From positions 1-64,000 of the forward strand of contig NZ_JAFEVZ010000012.1 of the NCBI RefSeq assembly GCF_022802975.1: DNA of 64,000 bases, in the 5' to 3' direction. The translations under genes were made by a program, and so were the position numbers. Position 1 is the first letter of the stretch, and every line of letters starts with the position of its first letter. The notes under the pieces were generated by a model, which made no database searches, was not told where the DNA came from, and was given only the letters and a program-made list of their open reading frames with translations. Below are positions 1-8,316 of the stretch, piece by piece. Origin of the DNA: Flavobacterium pectinovorum. Its GTDB lineage: Bacteria; Bacteroidota; Bacteroidia; Flavobacteriales; Flavobacteriaceae.

Positions 1-40
1 TAAAATCGGGAGCAAAACATCATTTATAACTTAAGGAATT

Positions 41-104
41 GATGTCATCCTGAACGAAGTCGAAGGCTTTTGAACACGAAAGGGCTTCGACTAAGTTTAC
101 TAAG
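41..104. repeat. REP-like dispersed palindrome
   Basis: The stretch begins with tgtcatcctgaacgaagtcg and carries a partial reverse copy (gggcttcgact) about 25 nt further on. Relatives occur at 28249-28276 and inside the gene at 38191-38223. Nothing coding is visible in bases 1-279 on either strand. Confidence 0.6.
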
Positions 105-279
105 CGAAGACGAATGGACTCAGCCAGATGCCTTTTCACTTATTGAGGATATATAAACTTATACCAAATAACTATTTGAGAGAGTTCTAAAGATTCTTCC
201 TTACAACATATCCTTTTTGTCTCTGAAACTAAATTATACTGCATAAAAAATATAAATCGAAATTCAATACCAATAAAAA

Positions 280-312
280 AGCTGCCAAAAATTTTTACAA
301 TTTTTGACAGCT
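280..312 (-). terminator. Intrinsic terminator after the porin gene
   Basis: A stem of about 14 bp (280-293 with 299-312, one mismatch) is followed on the minus strand by a T-run, seen as AAAAAA at 275-280. It lies about 70 nt past the stop of the leftward gene at 383-1432. Confidence 0.7.
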
Positions 313-382
313 TCCAAAAAAAAAAAAAAAATATCAATCTTTATCTCCAGAAAGAGTATGTTGTAGTAATTGATTAACTTTC

Positions 383-1432
383 TTAGAATCCGTAAACCAA
401 AGCTAAAAGCACTTGTGAAGCAGATTTAGTAGGAGCTAAATCAGAATCGAAGAATACTTTGTCTGAATTAGAATCAAGTCTAAACTCAGGAATAATAGTC
501 AATCCGTTTATCTTGTAATTCCCTGATAAAGTAAAAGCCGTAACTTTATTATCTCCAGAACCTTCTTTAAATTTAAAATATTCACCACGTAAGCCTAAAG
601 AAAAAGCATCACTGATTGCATAAGATGGATATAAAGCTGCTCCTGAATAACCAACATCACCTTCGTTTGAGAAATCAGCAGCGTTTAAACCTAATTTGAA
701 TTTTTCAGTTAATTGGAATGACGCAGTCAAATCAACAATAGTACCGCTTACAGAGCCATCCAGGAAGTTCAAATAAGCACTTGTTTTATCACCTACATAA
801 GATAATTGACCTCCAACAGCATTTAAACCTTTTTGAAAATCAGCCTGATAGACATTCCAAGAGTCATTAAACACACCTACCATTGCGCCAAATTTTTCAG
901 TTATGGCATAATTTGCTTTAACACCTGCATTTTGGAATGGTCCGTATGAAAACAAATAAGAAGTAGAGTAGTGAAAATTAGCAACAGGAGAGATTACCTC
1001 ATATCCTATAAATGTTCCCATATAACCTGCTGTTAAAGTAAGTTTATCAGTAACCCCATAACTAGCATACAAATTCTGGATATGGAATGAATCACCAGAA
1101 GTACTTGCAATAGGATCACCATTTACATCATATACTACGCCTGGATCATTTAGAAGTGATTGTCTTTGTCCTCTTGGCCCAAAAGACAACTCTCCTACAA
1201 ATGAAATGTTTTTAATTTTTTTCTTCAATGCAATATCTAACATTCCTAAAGAAACTGAATTCTGATCTGTTGCGAAACTTGTTGGGATATTAGGAACTTT
1301 AGCAAAATCATATTTGTAATATATGTCCCCAGAACCTGTAATTTCTAAAGGAGTGGTTTCTGGTGCATCATCTTGTGCAAATGTAAAACTTGTTGTTAAG
1401 GCTAATGATAAAATACATAATACTTTTTTCAT
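383..1432 (-). CDS. Outer-membrane beta-barrel porin-like protein
   Basis: A 349-residue protein with a clear signal peptide (MKKVLCILSLALTTSFTFAQ) and no cytoplasmic domain. The rest alternates short amphipathic strands with Gly/Asn/Asp-rich turns and ends in an aromatic residue (LALVYGF), as outer-membrane barrels do. It resembles the uncharacterised porin-like proteins common in Flavobacterium. No substrate can be read from the sequence. It has its own terminator and is separated from the mannan operon by 551 nt, so it is probably an independent unit. A passive channel or a structural barrel are both possible. Confidence 0.7.
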   Translation of the reverse strand: MKKVLCILSLALTTSFTFAQDDAPETTPLEITGSGDIYYKYDFAKVPNIPTSFATDQNSVSLGMLDIALKKKIKNISFVGELSFGPRGQRQSLLNDPGVVYDVNGDPIASTSGDSFHIQNLYASYGVTDKLTLTAGYMGTFIGYEVISPVANFHYSTSYLFSYGPFQNAGVKANYAITEKFGAMVGVFNDSWNVYQADFQKGLNAVGGQLSYVGDKTSAYLNFLDGSVSGTIVDLTASFQLTEKFKLGLNAADFSNEGDVGYSGAALYPSYAISDAFSLGLRGEYFKFKEGSGDNKVTAFTLSGNYKINGLTIIPEFRLDSNSDKVFFDSDLAPTKSASQVLLALVYGF

Positions 1433-1983
1433 GTGTAAATTGTTTTTAGTTATTAATTGATTCTGGTTAGTTAAATTTTTATCTCTACTTATATATACGA
1501 TTTCACTTTTTAAACTTCAAATCCCATCTAAATCATCATCATTTTCTTCAGCGAATTTATTAACTTTTGTATGAGTAGAAGAATCGAAATCTACTTTTTT
1601 GATATTTTGAAAGCAGAATTACGGATTACAAAAATTAAATTAAAAAAAATCGTTATTTCATATTTATAGCGATTGGTTTTTAAAAATACAATAACGACTT
1701 TACATAGATAAATATTAAAAAAATAGGGTGTTATAAAAAATAAAACAGTAAAAACTGTCATTTTAAACCATTATTTACAAACAAAAAACATAATACCCCT
1801 TAAAAAACAGGGGTCTTTTATTTTTAAAAACTTTTTTTTCATTTAAAACATTTCCATCAAATAATAAACCCCTAAATAAAAATCAATCAAAATTCCTACA
1901 AAAAATACACATGCAAAAACCACACAAAACAAAAAAAGCCTGTTCAAAATGAACAGGCTTTACACAAACAAAACAAACAGAAC
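1433..1983. other. AT-rich gap between porin gene and PUL operon end
   Basis: No credible gene on either strand. It holds the PUL operon terminator (1931-1960) and a small hairpin, ACCCCT/AGGGGT at 1795-1814, followed by a T-rich stretch on the plus strand with no gene upstream to use it. The porin promoter must lie at the left end, but I see no good TANNTTTG match there. Confidence 0.6.
1931..1960 (-). terminator. Terminator of the leftward mannan operon
   Basis: A perfect 10-bp stem (1936-1945 with 1951-1960, loop AAAAT) is followed on the minus strand by a seven-T run (A's at 1931-1937). It is 24 nt past the stop of the GH5 gene. Confidence 0.85.
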
Positions 1984-2949
1984 TCACTCTTTGTTATTAT
2001 ATTTTCTTAAAAGTTCACGAACTTTAATTCCTGACTCTTTCAAATCCTTTTCTTTCCAGTTGCCTTCTGATTTAGCTGATTTTTGTAAAATAGAACAGGT
2101 TTCATCCTTATCAGACACCGACCAGGTAATCCAGCTTAATTTTCGAGCTTCCATCCAATCGATATACTCCTGCCAGGCTTTTATATTTAGAGGTCCATCA
2201 CCGGAAGCTTCCATCCCAGCAGATTCTGAAATAAAAATAGGTAAACCGCTTTCTATAGCCTTATCTGTTCTGTCTCTTAATGCTTTGCCATGTGTAGCCG
2301 CATAAAAATGCATCGTGTACATCAAATTATCAGATCCTTTTACAGGATCTGCAGCAGGAAGATGAACATCCTGATCCCAGTGAGGAGACCCTATCAAAAT
2401 GATATTATTAGGATCGTTTTCCCTAATAACCTTAATTACTTCTTCAGCATACGCTTTGACGTCCTGCCATGTTTCATCATCCGGCTCATTAAATATCTCA
2501 TATAGTACATTGGGGTATTTTCCATACTTTTTAGACATCTCAGCAAAAAAAACCTTTGCTTCCTTTAGATTCACATTATGACTATGCCAATCGATGATTA
2601 CATATATATCCGACTTTATCGCACCTTTTATAACCGCTTCAATTTTATCTTTAGAAAACTTCGGATCCTTTATATACGACCTCTCTCCAAATTCTACCCC
2701 CATAGCCGCACGAACGATGTTGCAATTAAAATCTTTTCTGAGCCAGTTAACTGCTTTTTTATTGTAAAATCTTGGCCACAAACTATGCCAGCCAAAACTC
2801 ATGCCGCGTAACACTACCGGATTATTATTTTTATCTACCAATTGAGTCCCCTGAACACTCAACTGCCCATGTTTTTTTACAAATTGAGCATTGACCAAAC
2901 AAGATATTAACAACAAAAGAATAATTAAAAAATTATGAATTGATTTCAT
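1984..2949 (-). CDS. GH5 (subfamily 2-like) endoglucanase
   Basis: Secreted 321-residue single-domain glycoside hydrolase with a signal peptide ending near LVNAQ. GH5_2 hallmarks are in order: the LRGMSFGWHSLW start of the barrel, IIDWHSHN near 118, IFNEP with acid/base Glu155, MYTMHFYAATH near 210, and the nucleophile in ISESAG (Glu242), where most relatives have TEWG. The family cleaves beta-1,4-glucan. As the last gene of a mannan operon it probably cuts glucose-containing stretches of glucomannan. The start lies 12 nt after the stop of the GH27 gene, so the two are co-transcribed. Specificity for glucan over mannan is inferred from the subfamily. Confidence 0.85.
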   Translation of the reverse strand: MKSIHNFLIILLLLISCLVNAQFVKKHGQLSVQGTQLVDKNNNPVVLRGMSFGWHSLWPRFYNKKAVNWLRKDFNCNIVRAAMGVEFGERSYIKDPKFSKDKIEAVIKGAIKSDIYVIIDWHSHNVNLKEAKVFFAEMSKKYGKYPNVLYEIFNEPDDETWQDVKAYAEEVIKVIRENDPNNIILIGSPHWDQDVHLPAADPVKGSDNLMYTMHFYAATHGKALRDRTDKAIESGLPIFISESAGMEASGDGPLNIKAWQEYIDWMEARKLSWITWSVSDKDETCSILQKSAKSEGNWKEKDLKESGIKVRELLRKYNNKE

Positions 2950-2961
2950 GACAGTTGTTTT

Positions 2962-4203
2962 TTAAGGAATTAATCTCAACGTAATTACATCATGAGGATT
3001 CAAATCTGCTGTAAAGTTCTTTTTTGTATTACCCGCTTCTTTGTTTTTCCAAAGATCTTTCAATTTAAAAACCGTTTTATTAAAATCAGCTTCATAACCA
3101 AAATCTGCATCTTTAATCGCATGCTTTTTCCAATCGAAATTAACTTTTTTGACAACCTCACTTCTGTTTAAAAAAGTGACCGCCCAATTTCCGTCAGATA
3201 ATGGTTTTACCCAAACTTCCAATCCGTCCTCTGTCTGATATTTAAAGCCCTGAACACCTAGTTTATCCTGATTTACCGCAATTAACTCTTTGTTAGTTAA
3301 AATTGCTAATGTTTCTTTAGACATTTTTCTGTAATCATTTCCACTAAATAAAGGCGATGCCAGCATACACCATAAACTAAAATGTGCTTTATCTTCGGTA
3401 TCATTCATTTCGTTTCCAACTTCCATCATATCAAAATCATTCCAGTGATCGGGTCCTGAATATTTACGGATATCTTTTCGCATATCAGCAATTTTCATAA
3501 ATCCCCAGGACGACCAATTTTCAGGATGTTTAAATTCACAATCAAAGCATGGATAAATATCGCCGGAAATTCGCCAAAGATTCCCAACCGGTTTTCCCCA
3601 CTCCCATGGTTGATTATCGCCCCATTCACAAAGACTAAAAACAATTGGTCTTCCGGCAGTTTTTAAGGCGTTACTCATTGTAGTATAGGCCTCAGGAGCA
3701 GTAATTCCTTTGGTGTTACACCAGTCGTATTTTAGAAAGTCTATTTCCAGCTTAGCATAAAAACGAGCGTCCTGATATTCATAGCCACGTGTACCCGGAT
3801 ATCCGGCGCAAGTTTGTGTTCCGGCACAATTATACAAGCCAAATTTCAAACCTTTGCTGTGTACATAATCTACTACAGCTTTCATCCCGTTAGGAAATTT
3901 AACCGGATCAGGCACCAAATCTCCGTTTACATCTCGTTCTTTAGCCATCCAGCCATCATCTAATACAATATAGTTGTAACCAGCCGCTGCCAGTCCTGAA
4001 GAAACCATAATATCGGCCGTTTCTTTAACCAGTTTTTCATCAATATTAGTTGCAAAAGTATTCCATGAATTCCAACCCATTGGTGGCGTCATGGCCAAAC
4101 CTTCAAATTTACCTCCCGTTTGATTGTGCGTATTTCCCTGAGCAAAACCTAATGTTAAAACACATAAGCTTAATACTAAAATTACTTTTTTCATTCTTTT
4201 CAT
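2962..4203 (-). CDS. GH27 alpha-galactosidase
   Basis: 413-residue exported enzyme that removes alpha-1,6-galactose side chains, here presumably from galactomannan. The signal peptide ends LGFAQ. The GH27 signature PPMGWNSWNTF is at 40-50, LDDGW at 81-85, the catalytic nucleophile is Asp160 in FLKYDWC, and the likely acid/base is Asp215 in RISGDI. A C-terminal beta-sandwich ends in NPHDVITLRL. Met1 and Met4 are both possible starts. The gene follows an intrinsic-terminator-like hairpin (4231-4266), so it may be expressed less than the binding-protein genes upstream. Confidence 0.93.
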   Translation of the reverse strand: MKRMKKVILVLSLCVLTLGFAQGNTHNQTGGKFEGLAMTPPMGWNSWNTFATNIDEKLVKETADIMVSSGLAAAGYNYIVLDDGWMAKERDVNGDLVPDPVKFPNGMKAVVDYVHSKGLKFGLYNCAGTQTCAGYPGTRGYEYQDARFYAKLEIDFLKYDWCNTKGITAPEAYTTMSNALKTAGRPIVFSLCEWGDNQPWEWGKPVGNLWRISGDIYPCFDCEFKHPENWSSWGFMKIADMRKDIRKYSGPDHWNDFDMMEVGNEMNDTEDKAHFSLWCMLASPLFSGNDYRKMSKETLAILTNKELIAVNQDKLGVQGFKYQTEDGLEVWVKPLSDGNWAVTFLNRSEVVKKVNFDWKKHAIKDADFGYEADFNKTVFKLKDLWKNKEAGNTKKNFTADLNPHDVITLRLIP

Positions 4204-4230
4204 TCTTTCAATTTTTAAACTACTTTATAA

Positions 4231-4266
4231 AAAATGTTCCCTAATTTTTCAACCAGGGAACATTTT
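4231..4266 (-). terminator. Intra-operon hairpin/attenuator before GH27
   Basis: A perfect 12-bp stem (4231-4242 with 4255-4266, 12-nt loop) is followed on the minus strand by a T-run (A's at 4229-4234). It sits between the fasciclin lipoprotein gene and the GH27 gene of one operon. It should stop part of the transcription and favour SusC/D and the binding proteins over the enzymes. Confidence 0.7.
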
Positions 4267-4295
4267 AGACTAACTCAAATTAAACAAATCATATT

Positions 4296-5558
4296 TTATA
4301 AAAATCCGATATCATCGAAATAAAGAATACTACCAGGGGTTAGTGAGATTCCCGAAAATTCCTGAATAAGTATTTCATCAAAATTTCCTCCAGCTATAAG
4401 TTCAGGATGCAAATTAGAAATAGGAATTGAAATATTATTCCATTGACCTGCCACCAAAGTAACTGTTGTACCTTTAGCAGAGTTATATAAATCTCCACTA
4501 TTTATATTAACAAAAATCTTAGTACTTTCAGTAGAAAAAATAGACATTTTAAAGAATTGATAATTCCCAGTATTTAGAATTATATTAGACTTCATCGTAA
4601 TTCCTTCCCAACTTCCTATTACTTTTTTGATTGAATAGGTTCCTCTGCTAACTTTTTCGGTACTTTGCCAGGTAACCTGACCTCCCCAGCCACCGCCGGT
4701 CCCCTTCAATGAGTCTTCGTATAGTAAATACTTAAGACCTATACCACTTGATGCAGATACACCAAAATCTGTCTCTACAACAATAAGAGCATAGGAATCA
4801 AAATTAGCCGGAACTGTTGCTTTTATTTCTGTTCTGGACACTACGTTAATTGCAGCTGCAGTAGATCCGAACTTTACACTCTTCACTTTTACAAAATTCT
4901 GCCCTGTAATAGTAATAACATCTCCGGGAGAAGCTAATACTTGTGACAAACTAGTAATTATAGGAGCCGGAGGAGTTAACTCAATTACATTATCTAAAAC
5001 ATTTACAAAACCATTTGCACCGTAATAATCTAATCCTGGTGCTGCTTTATCAGATCCGTTTACCTTCAAGACACCATTGGTTACATTAATGCCTAATAAA
5101 TACAAATCAGGGTTCACAGCATTTGCCATAGTTGCATACTCCCCTGATTCTAAATAATCAGCTTCAACACCCGTAAGTTTAGCAACTCTTTTTTTTACGC
5201 CTTTAACAACATGGCTTAAAACAAGCTCTTTTAAATTTTCTACAGAAACCAGAGTTATATCCGGGTATCCCAAATCATTTACATAACCGTTAGCTACCAA
5301 ATAAGCATCTAAAGCTACATCATTAGGAACAAAATAGGTATAATCATCCGATGTATTCAAGGTCGATTCCAAGCCAGCTAATCCTATTGCTTTTGTAAAC
5401 GTCGTCAGATTACTATTTGCCTTAAGCAATCCGTAAGCTGTATTATAATTTTGTTCTGCTCCTCCAATACTTTCAATATCATTATCACAAGCAGAAACTG
5501 CAAAAGTCAAAAAGACACATACAGCGATCAGTTTTACTTTATTATATATATTTTTCAT
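4296..5558 (-). CDS. Surface lipoprotein: fasciclin + IPT/TIG + glycan-binding-like C-terminus
   Basis: 420-residue lipoprotein with its lipid-anchor cysteine at Cys24 (AVSAC), followed by Asp/Glu as in surface-exported Bacteroidota lipoproteins. Residues ~35-195 form a fasciclin (FAS1) domain (TYFVPNDVALDAYL, then LSHVVKG). An IPT/TIG Ig-like spacer follows at ~197-275 (ITSLSQVLASPGDVITITG). Residues ~280-420 resemble a jelly-roll carbohydrate-binding module ending ILYFDDIGFL. The same C-terminal domain is found in the next upstream gene. Position after susC-susD and the architecture point to a surface glycan-binding protein; the FAS1 domain is unusual in that role. Binding of mannan is inferred. 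Confidence 0.75.
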   Translation of the reverse strand: MKNIYNKVKLIAVCVFLTFAVSACDNDIESIGGAEQNYNTAYGLLKANSNLTTFTKAIGLAGLESTLNTSDDYTYFVPNDVALDAYLVANGYVNDLGYPDITLVSVENLKELVLSHVVKGVKKRVAKLTGVEADYLESGEYATMANAVNPDLYLLGINVTNGVLKVNGSDKAAPGLDYYGANGFVNVLDNVIELTPPAPIITSLSQVLASPGDVITITGQNFVKVKSVKFGSTAAAINVVSRTEIKATVPANFDSYALIVVETDFGVSASSGIGLKYLLYEDSLKGTGGGWGGQVTWQSTEKVSRGTYSIKKVIGSWEGITMKSNIILNTGNYQFFKMSIFSTESTKIFVNINSGDLYNSAKGTTVTLVAGQWNNISIPISNLHPELIAGGNFDEILIQEFSGISLTPGSILYFDDIGFL

Positions 5559-5643
5559 AAATTCTCTTTTAGTTTTTTAATAATGGATTCTAATGAACAA
5601 ACTCAACTTAACCATTGAAATTTATTTTATGAATCCGTCACAA

Positions 5644-6723
5644 TTATTTTAATACTAACCCGATATCATCGAGTAAAATAGTATTTCCTTTAAAACCGCC
5701 AAATTCCTGAAATCCTACTTTTTCTAAAACTGCAGGATTACCTAAGTCACTAAAAGGAACTTCTATATAAGTCCAAGAATCAGATTTAAATTCAACTACC
5801 TTAATATTTTTTTCAGTTTCTCCATTAATAAAAAGTTTTACTTTTCCTGCTTTCAAACCTTTAGCAGAGAATCTTATAGCTTTAAATTTATCTGTGTCTG
5901 TAAAATTCCATGATGCAAGAGCAATAACATAACCGTCCCATTCACCTGCTTTCCATTCAATACACTTAGATCCTTGGCTAAAATCTTTGGTATAAGCTAA
6001 ATCAAAAGTATTGGTACCGTCCCATTTTTCATCCCAACCCCAAATATTAGTAGGAGCATCGTCATAAAGAGCACTTCCAAATGCCTGATTGGCAACAGTT
6101 GTTCCTGAAACATTCGTAATAGACAGATATTTGTATTTGATATCATTTGGAACTTTTACTTTTATTTCTGTCAATGACGACTCAATAGGCTCAACTTGTG
6201 TAGTTCCAAAATTCACCACAGGACGTAAAAAATATTCTCCCGTAATCGTGATTATATCTCCAGGGCTTGGGTTAATTGGAAATCCTTTAATATTAGGATT
6301 TGGAGGTCTTACTGCTATTGTATAAGTCAAAGTACCGCTACTGGTAACGATTTTCATTTCGTCCATTTCATTGTAGTATGGTGTTTTTTGATCTACCAAA
6401 ATAACAATTACATTATCTGTTACAAATGTTGGATTAAAATAAGACTCTAATCCATTAAATGAAATTGATTTTAATGTAGAAAAACCAGATCCTCTAATGA
6501 TATAATAATTTCCTGCGTTAATAACATCAGTAGGAACATCAACTTGTCTATCGCCTTCAATCAAAGGATCATCAACAACAGATTTACTAACTCCGGTTAC
6601 TTCAAGTTTTCCGGAAGAATCTCCGGAAGCTCCAGAATCATTTGAACAGGAGGCGAACAGTAAAATTGAAATTGAAGCCAAAAAAGTCAACTTCAACAAC
6701 ATTCTATTTTTTATATTTTTCAT
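5644..6723 (-). CDS. Surface glycan-binding lipoprotein with IPT/TIG repeats
   Basis: 359-residue lipoprotein (Cys26 in LFASCSNDSG). Two IPT/TIG-like Ig domains occupy roughly 40-135 and 140-215 (the second begins INPSPGDIITITG). The C-terminal ~135 residues match the C-terminal domain of the neighbouring fasciclin lipoprotein, including a closing LLDDIGL. The gene follows susD directly, where SusE/F-type or SGBP genes usually lie. The likely role is to hold polysaccharide at the cell surface for the SusCD transporter. The ligand is inferred from the enzymes of the locus. Confidence 0.8.
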   Translation of the reverse strand: MKNIKNRMLLKLTFLASISILLFASCSNDSGASGDSSGKLEVTGVSKSVVDDPLIEGDRQVDVPTDVINAGNYYIIRGSGFSTLKSISFNGLESYFNPTFVTDNVIVILVDQKTPYYNEMDEMKIVTSSGTLTYTIAVRPPNPNIKGFPINPSPGDIITITGEYFLRPVVNFGTTQVEPIESSLTEIKVKVPNDIKYKYLSITNVSGTTVANQAFGSALYDDAPTNIWGWDEKWDGTNTFDLAYTKDFSQGSKCIEWKAGEWDGYVIALASWNFTDTDKFKAIRFSAKGLKAGKVKLFINGETEKNIKVVEFKSDSWTYIEVPFSDLGNPAVLEKVGFQEFGGFKGNTILLDDIGLVLK

Positions 6724-6742
6724 AGTGATTTACTTTTAAAAA

Positions 6743-8305
6743 TTAGTTAAAACTGTAAGGAATTGGTGCCTCTTTCAATTTTGGATTTTTTCTAACTTCT
6801 ATATCTGGTTTTGGATAAATAAAATCAGTTGGAGTTGGCGTATAATGCGTTACTCCCTGAGAGTCAAAACCTCTGTCTTGCTGAGAGATTATATCGATTG
6901 CTTCCTGACGAGGTAATCTTCCTAAATCAAACCAAAACTCTCCTTCAAAAGCAAACTCTACCCTACGTTCCTTAAACAATGCCGTTTTTGTTAAAGGAAC
7001 ATTAGTATCTAAAGCACCTAAACCTGCTCTAAGTCTTACTTTATTATATGATTCTTTTGCTGCAGCATTAGTAGTTTCATTTGCACCGGCCATAATTGCC
7101 TCAGCATGAATCAACAGAAGATCTGCATAACGCATAATATAATTGCAATTATTCATTCCTCCCCATGAATCCGCCGGCCCTGTTTCGCTAGTAACTTGTC
7201 CTACCACATATTTCTTAACCGCAGCACCTGTATTACCCAAAACATCCGGGTATTTAGCCTGATCCATCACAAAACCTACTACACCATCTGCTTTTAAATT
7301 TGGGTAAGAATCGCCGTAAATCATAAAAGATTCTTTTCTTCTTACATCTCCAATTTCAAAAGCATCCTGAACATCATTTGTTGGTACATAAGTAGCTCCG
7401 TAAGATGCGTTATCATTCAAAATATCCAAACCATATTGAATATTAGAAAAATTTCCTCCTCCGTAATTATTTATAGCACCAGACCATTGCCATGAAAAAA
7501 TAGACTCGTGATTATTGTTTTTGCTTGTTAAAAACAAATCAGCAAAATTTGGCAACAAATCAAACTCACCAGAATTAATTACTTTTTCAGCCATTAATTT
7601 AGAATCCGGATATTTTTTTTCATACAAATACACTTTTGCCAAAAAGGCCTCGGCAGTACCCTGAGTTACAAAAACGTTTTCACCTCCCGGAGTTCTTGAT
7701 CTGATTTTTGATTTAAGATTTGCAGCAGCATACTTTAAATCGTTTTCAATAAACGTATAGACATCTTCTATTCTATTGGTGTTTACTAAAGGATCTTTTG
7801 CTAAGGCTAAATTATCTTCAATAATAGGCACCGGTCCATACAAACGAACCAAATAAAAATACGCTATGGCTCTAAAAAAATGTGCCTCTGCAAGAGTGTT
7901 TTTAATGACAGCCTTACTCACATTTGCTGTAGCATTTTTTTCGATATTGTTAATTAAATTGTTTGACTGTGCTACAATGGCAAAACAAGCTCTCCAAGGA
8001 TCCAACAAAATAGGACTGTCTGAAGTTAATTTAAACTGAATCAACTCAGGTCCATCTGCATAAGCAATACAGTTCCCAGAAGACAACTCAGACAATGCGT
8101 AGAAGTTTTTGGTATAATAAGGAGCCCACATTGCCCCATACATTCCATAAGTAGTTCTTGTTACTTGCTCATCAGTACTATAAAATTCGGCACTGCTGTA
8201 ACTATCTTCAGACGGGCGATCTAAGAAATCTTCGCTACAAGAGGTAGTTACCAAACCTAAAGTTAAAAATAAAACTAAGGCTTTTATATTGATATATTTT
8301 TTCAT
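6743..8305 (-). CDS. susD: SusD/RagB-family glycan-capture lipoprotein
   Basis: 520-residue SusD homologue with lipobox Cys23 (LVTTSCSEDFLD) and the family's opening DRPSEDSYSSAEFY. An alpha-helical TPR-like core follows (AEAHFFRAIAYFYLVRLYG near 140-165), and the family's C-terminal RRVEFAFEGEFWFDLGR near 445. SusD proteins sit as a lid on the partner TonB-dependent transporter and bind incoming oligosaccharides. The gap to susC is 11 nt, so the two are made together. Mannan/mannooligosaccharide is inferred as ligand from the locus. Confidence 0.95.
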   Translation of the reverse strand: MKKYINIKALVLFLTLGLVTTSCSEDFLDRPSEDSYSSAEFYSTDEQVTRTTYGMYGAMWAPYYTKNFYALSELSSGNCIAYADGPELIQFKLTSDSPILLDPWRACFAIVAQSNNLINNIEKNATANVSKAVIKNTLAEAHFFRAIAYFYLVRLYGPVPIIEDNLALAKDPLVNTNRIEDVYTFIENDLKYAAANLKSKIRSRTPGGENVFVTQGTAEAFLAKVYLYEKKYPDSKLMAEKVINSGEFDLLPNFADLFLTSKNNNHESIFSWQWSGAINNYGGGNFSNIQYGLDILNDNASYGATYVPTNDVQDAFEIGDVRRKESFMIYGDSYPNLKADGVVGFVMDQAKYPDVLGNTGAAVKKYVVGQVTSETGPADSWGGMNNCNYIMRYADLLLIHAEAIMAGANETTNAAAKESYNKVRLRAGLGALDTNVPLTKTALFKERRVEFAFEGEFWFDLGRLPRQEAIDIISQQDRGFDSQGVTHYTPTPTDFIYPKPDIEVRKNPKLKEAPIPYSFN

Positions 8306-8316
8306 AAGAATAGTTA

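Noticed and set aside
140..337. 65-codon open frame on the minus strand
   Set aside because: It runs through the terminator hairpin and poly-A tract, with a Phe-run start from homopolymers; not a plausible protein.
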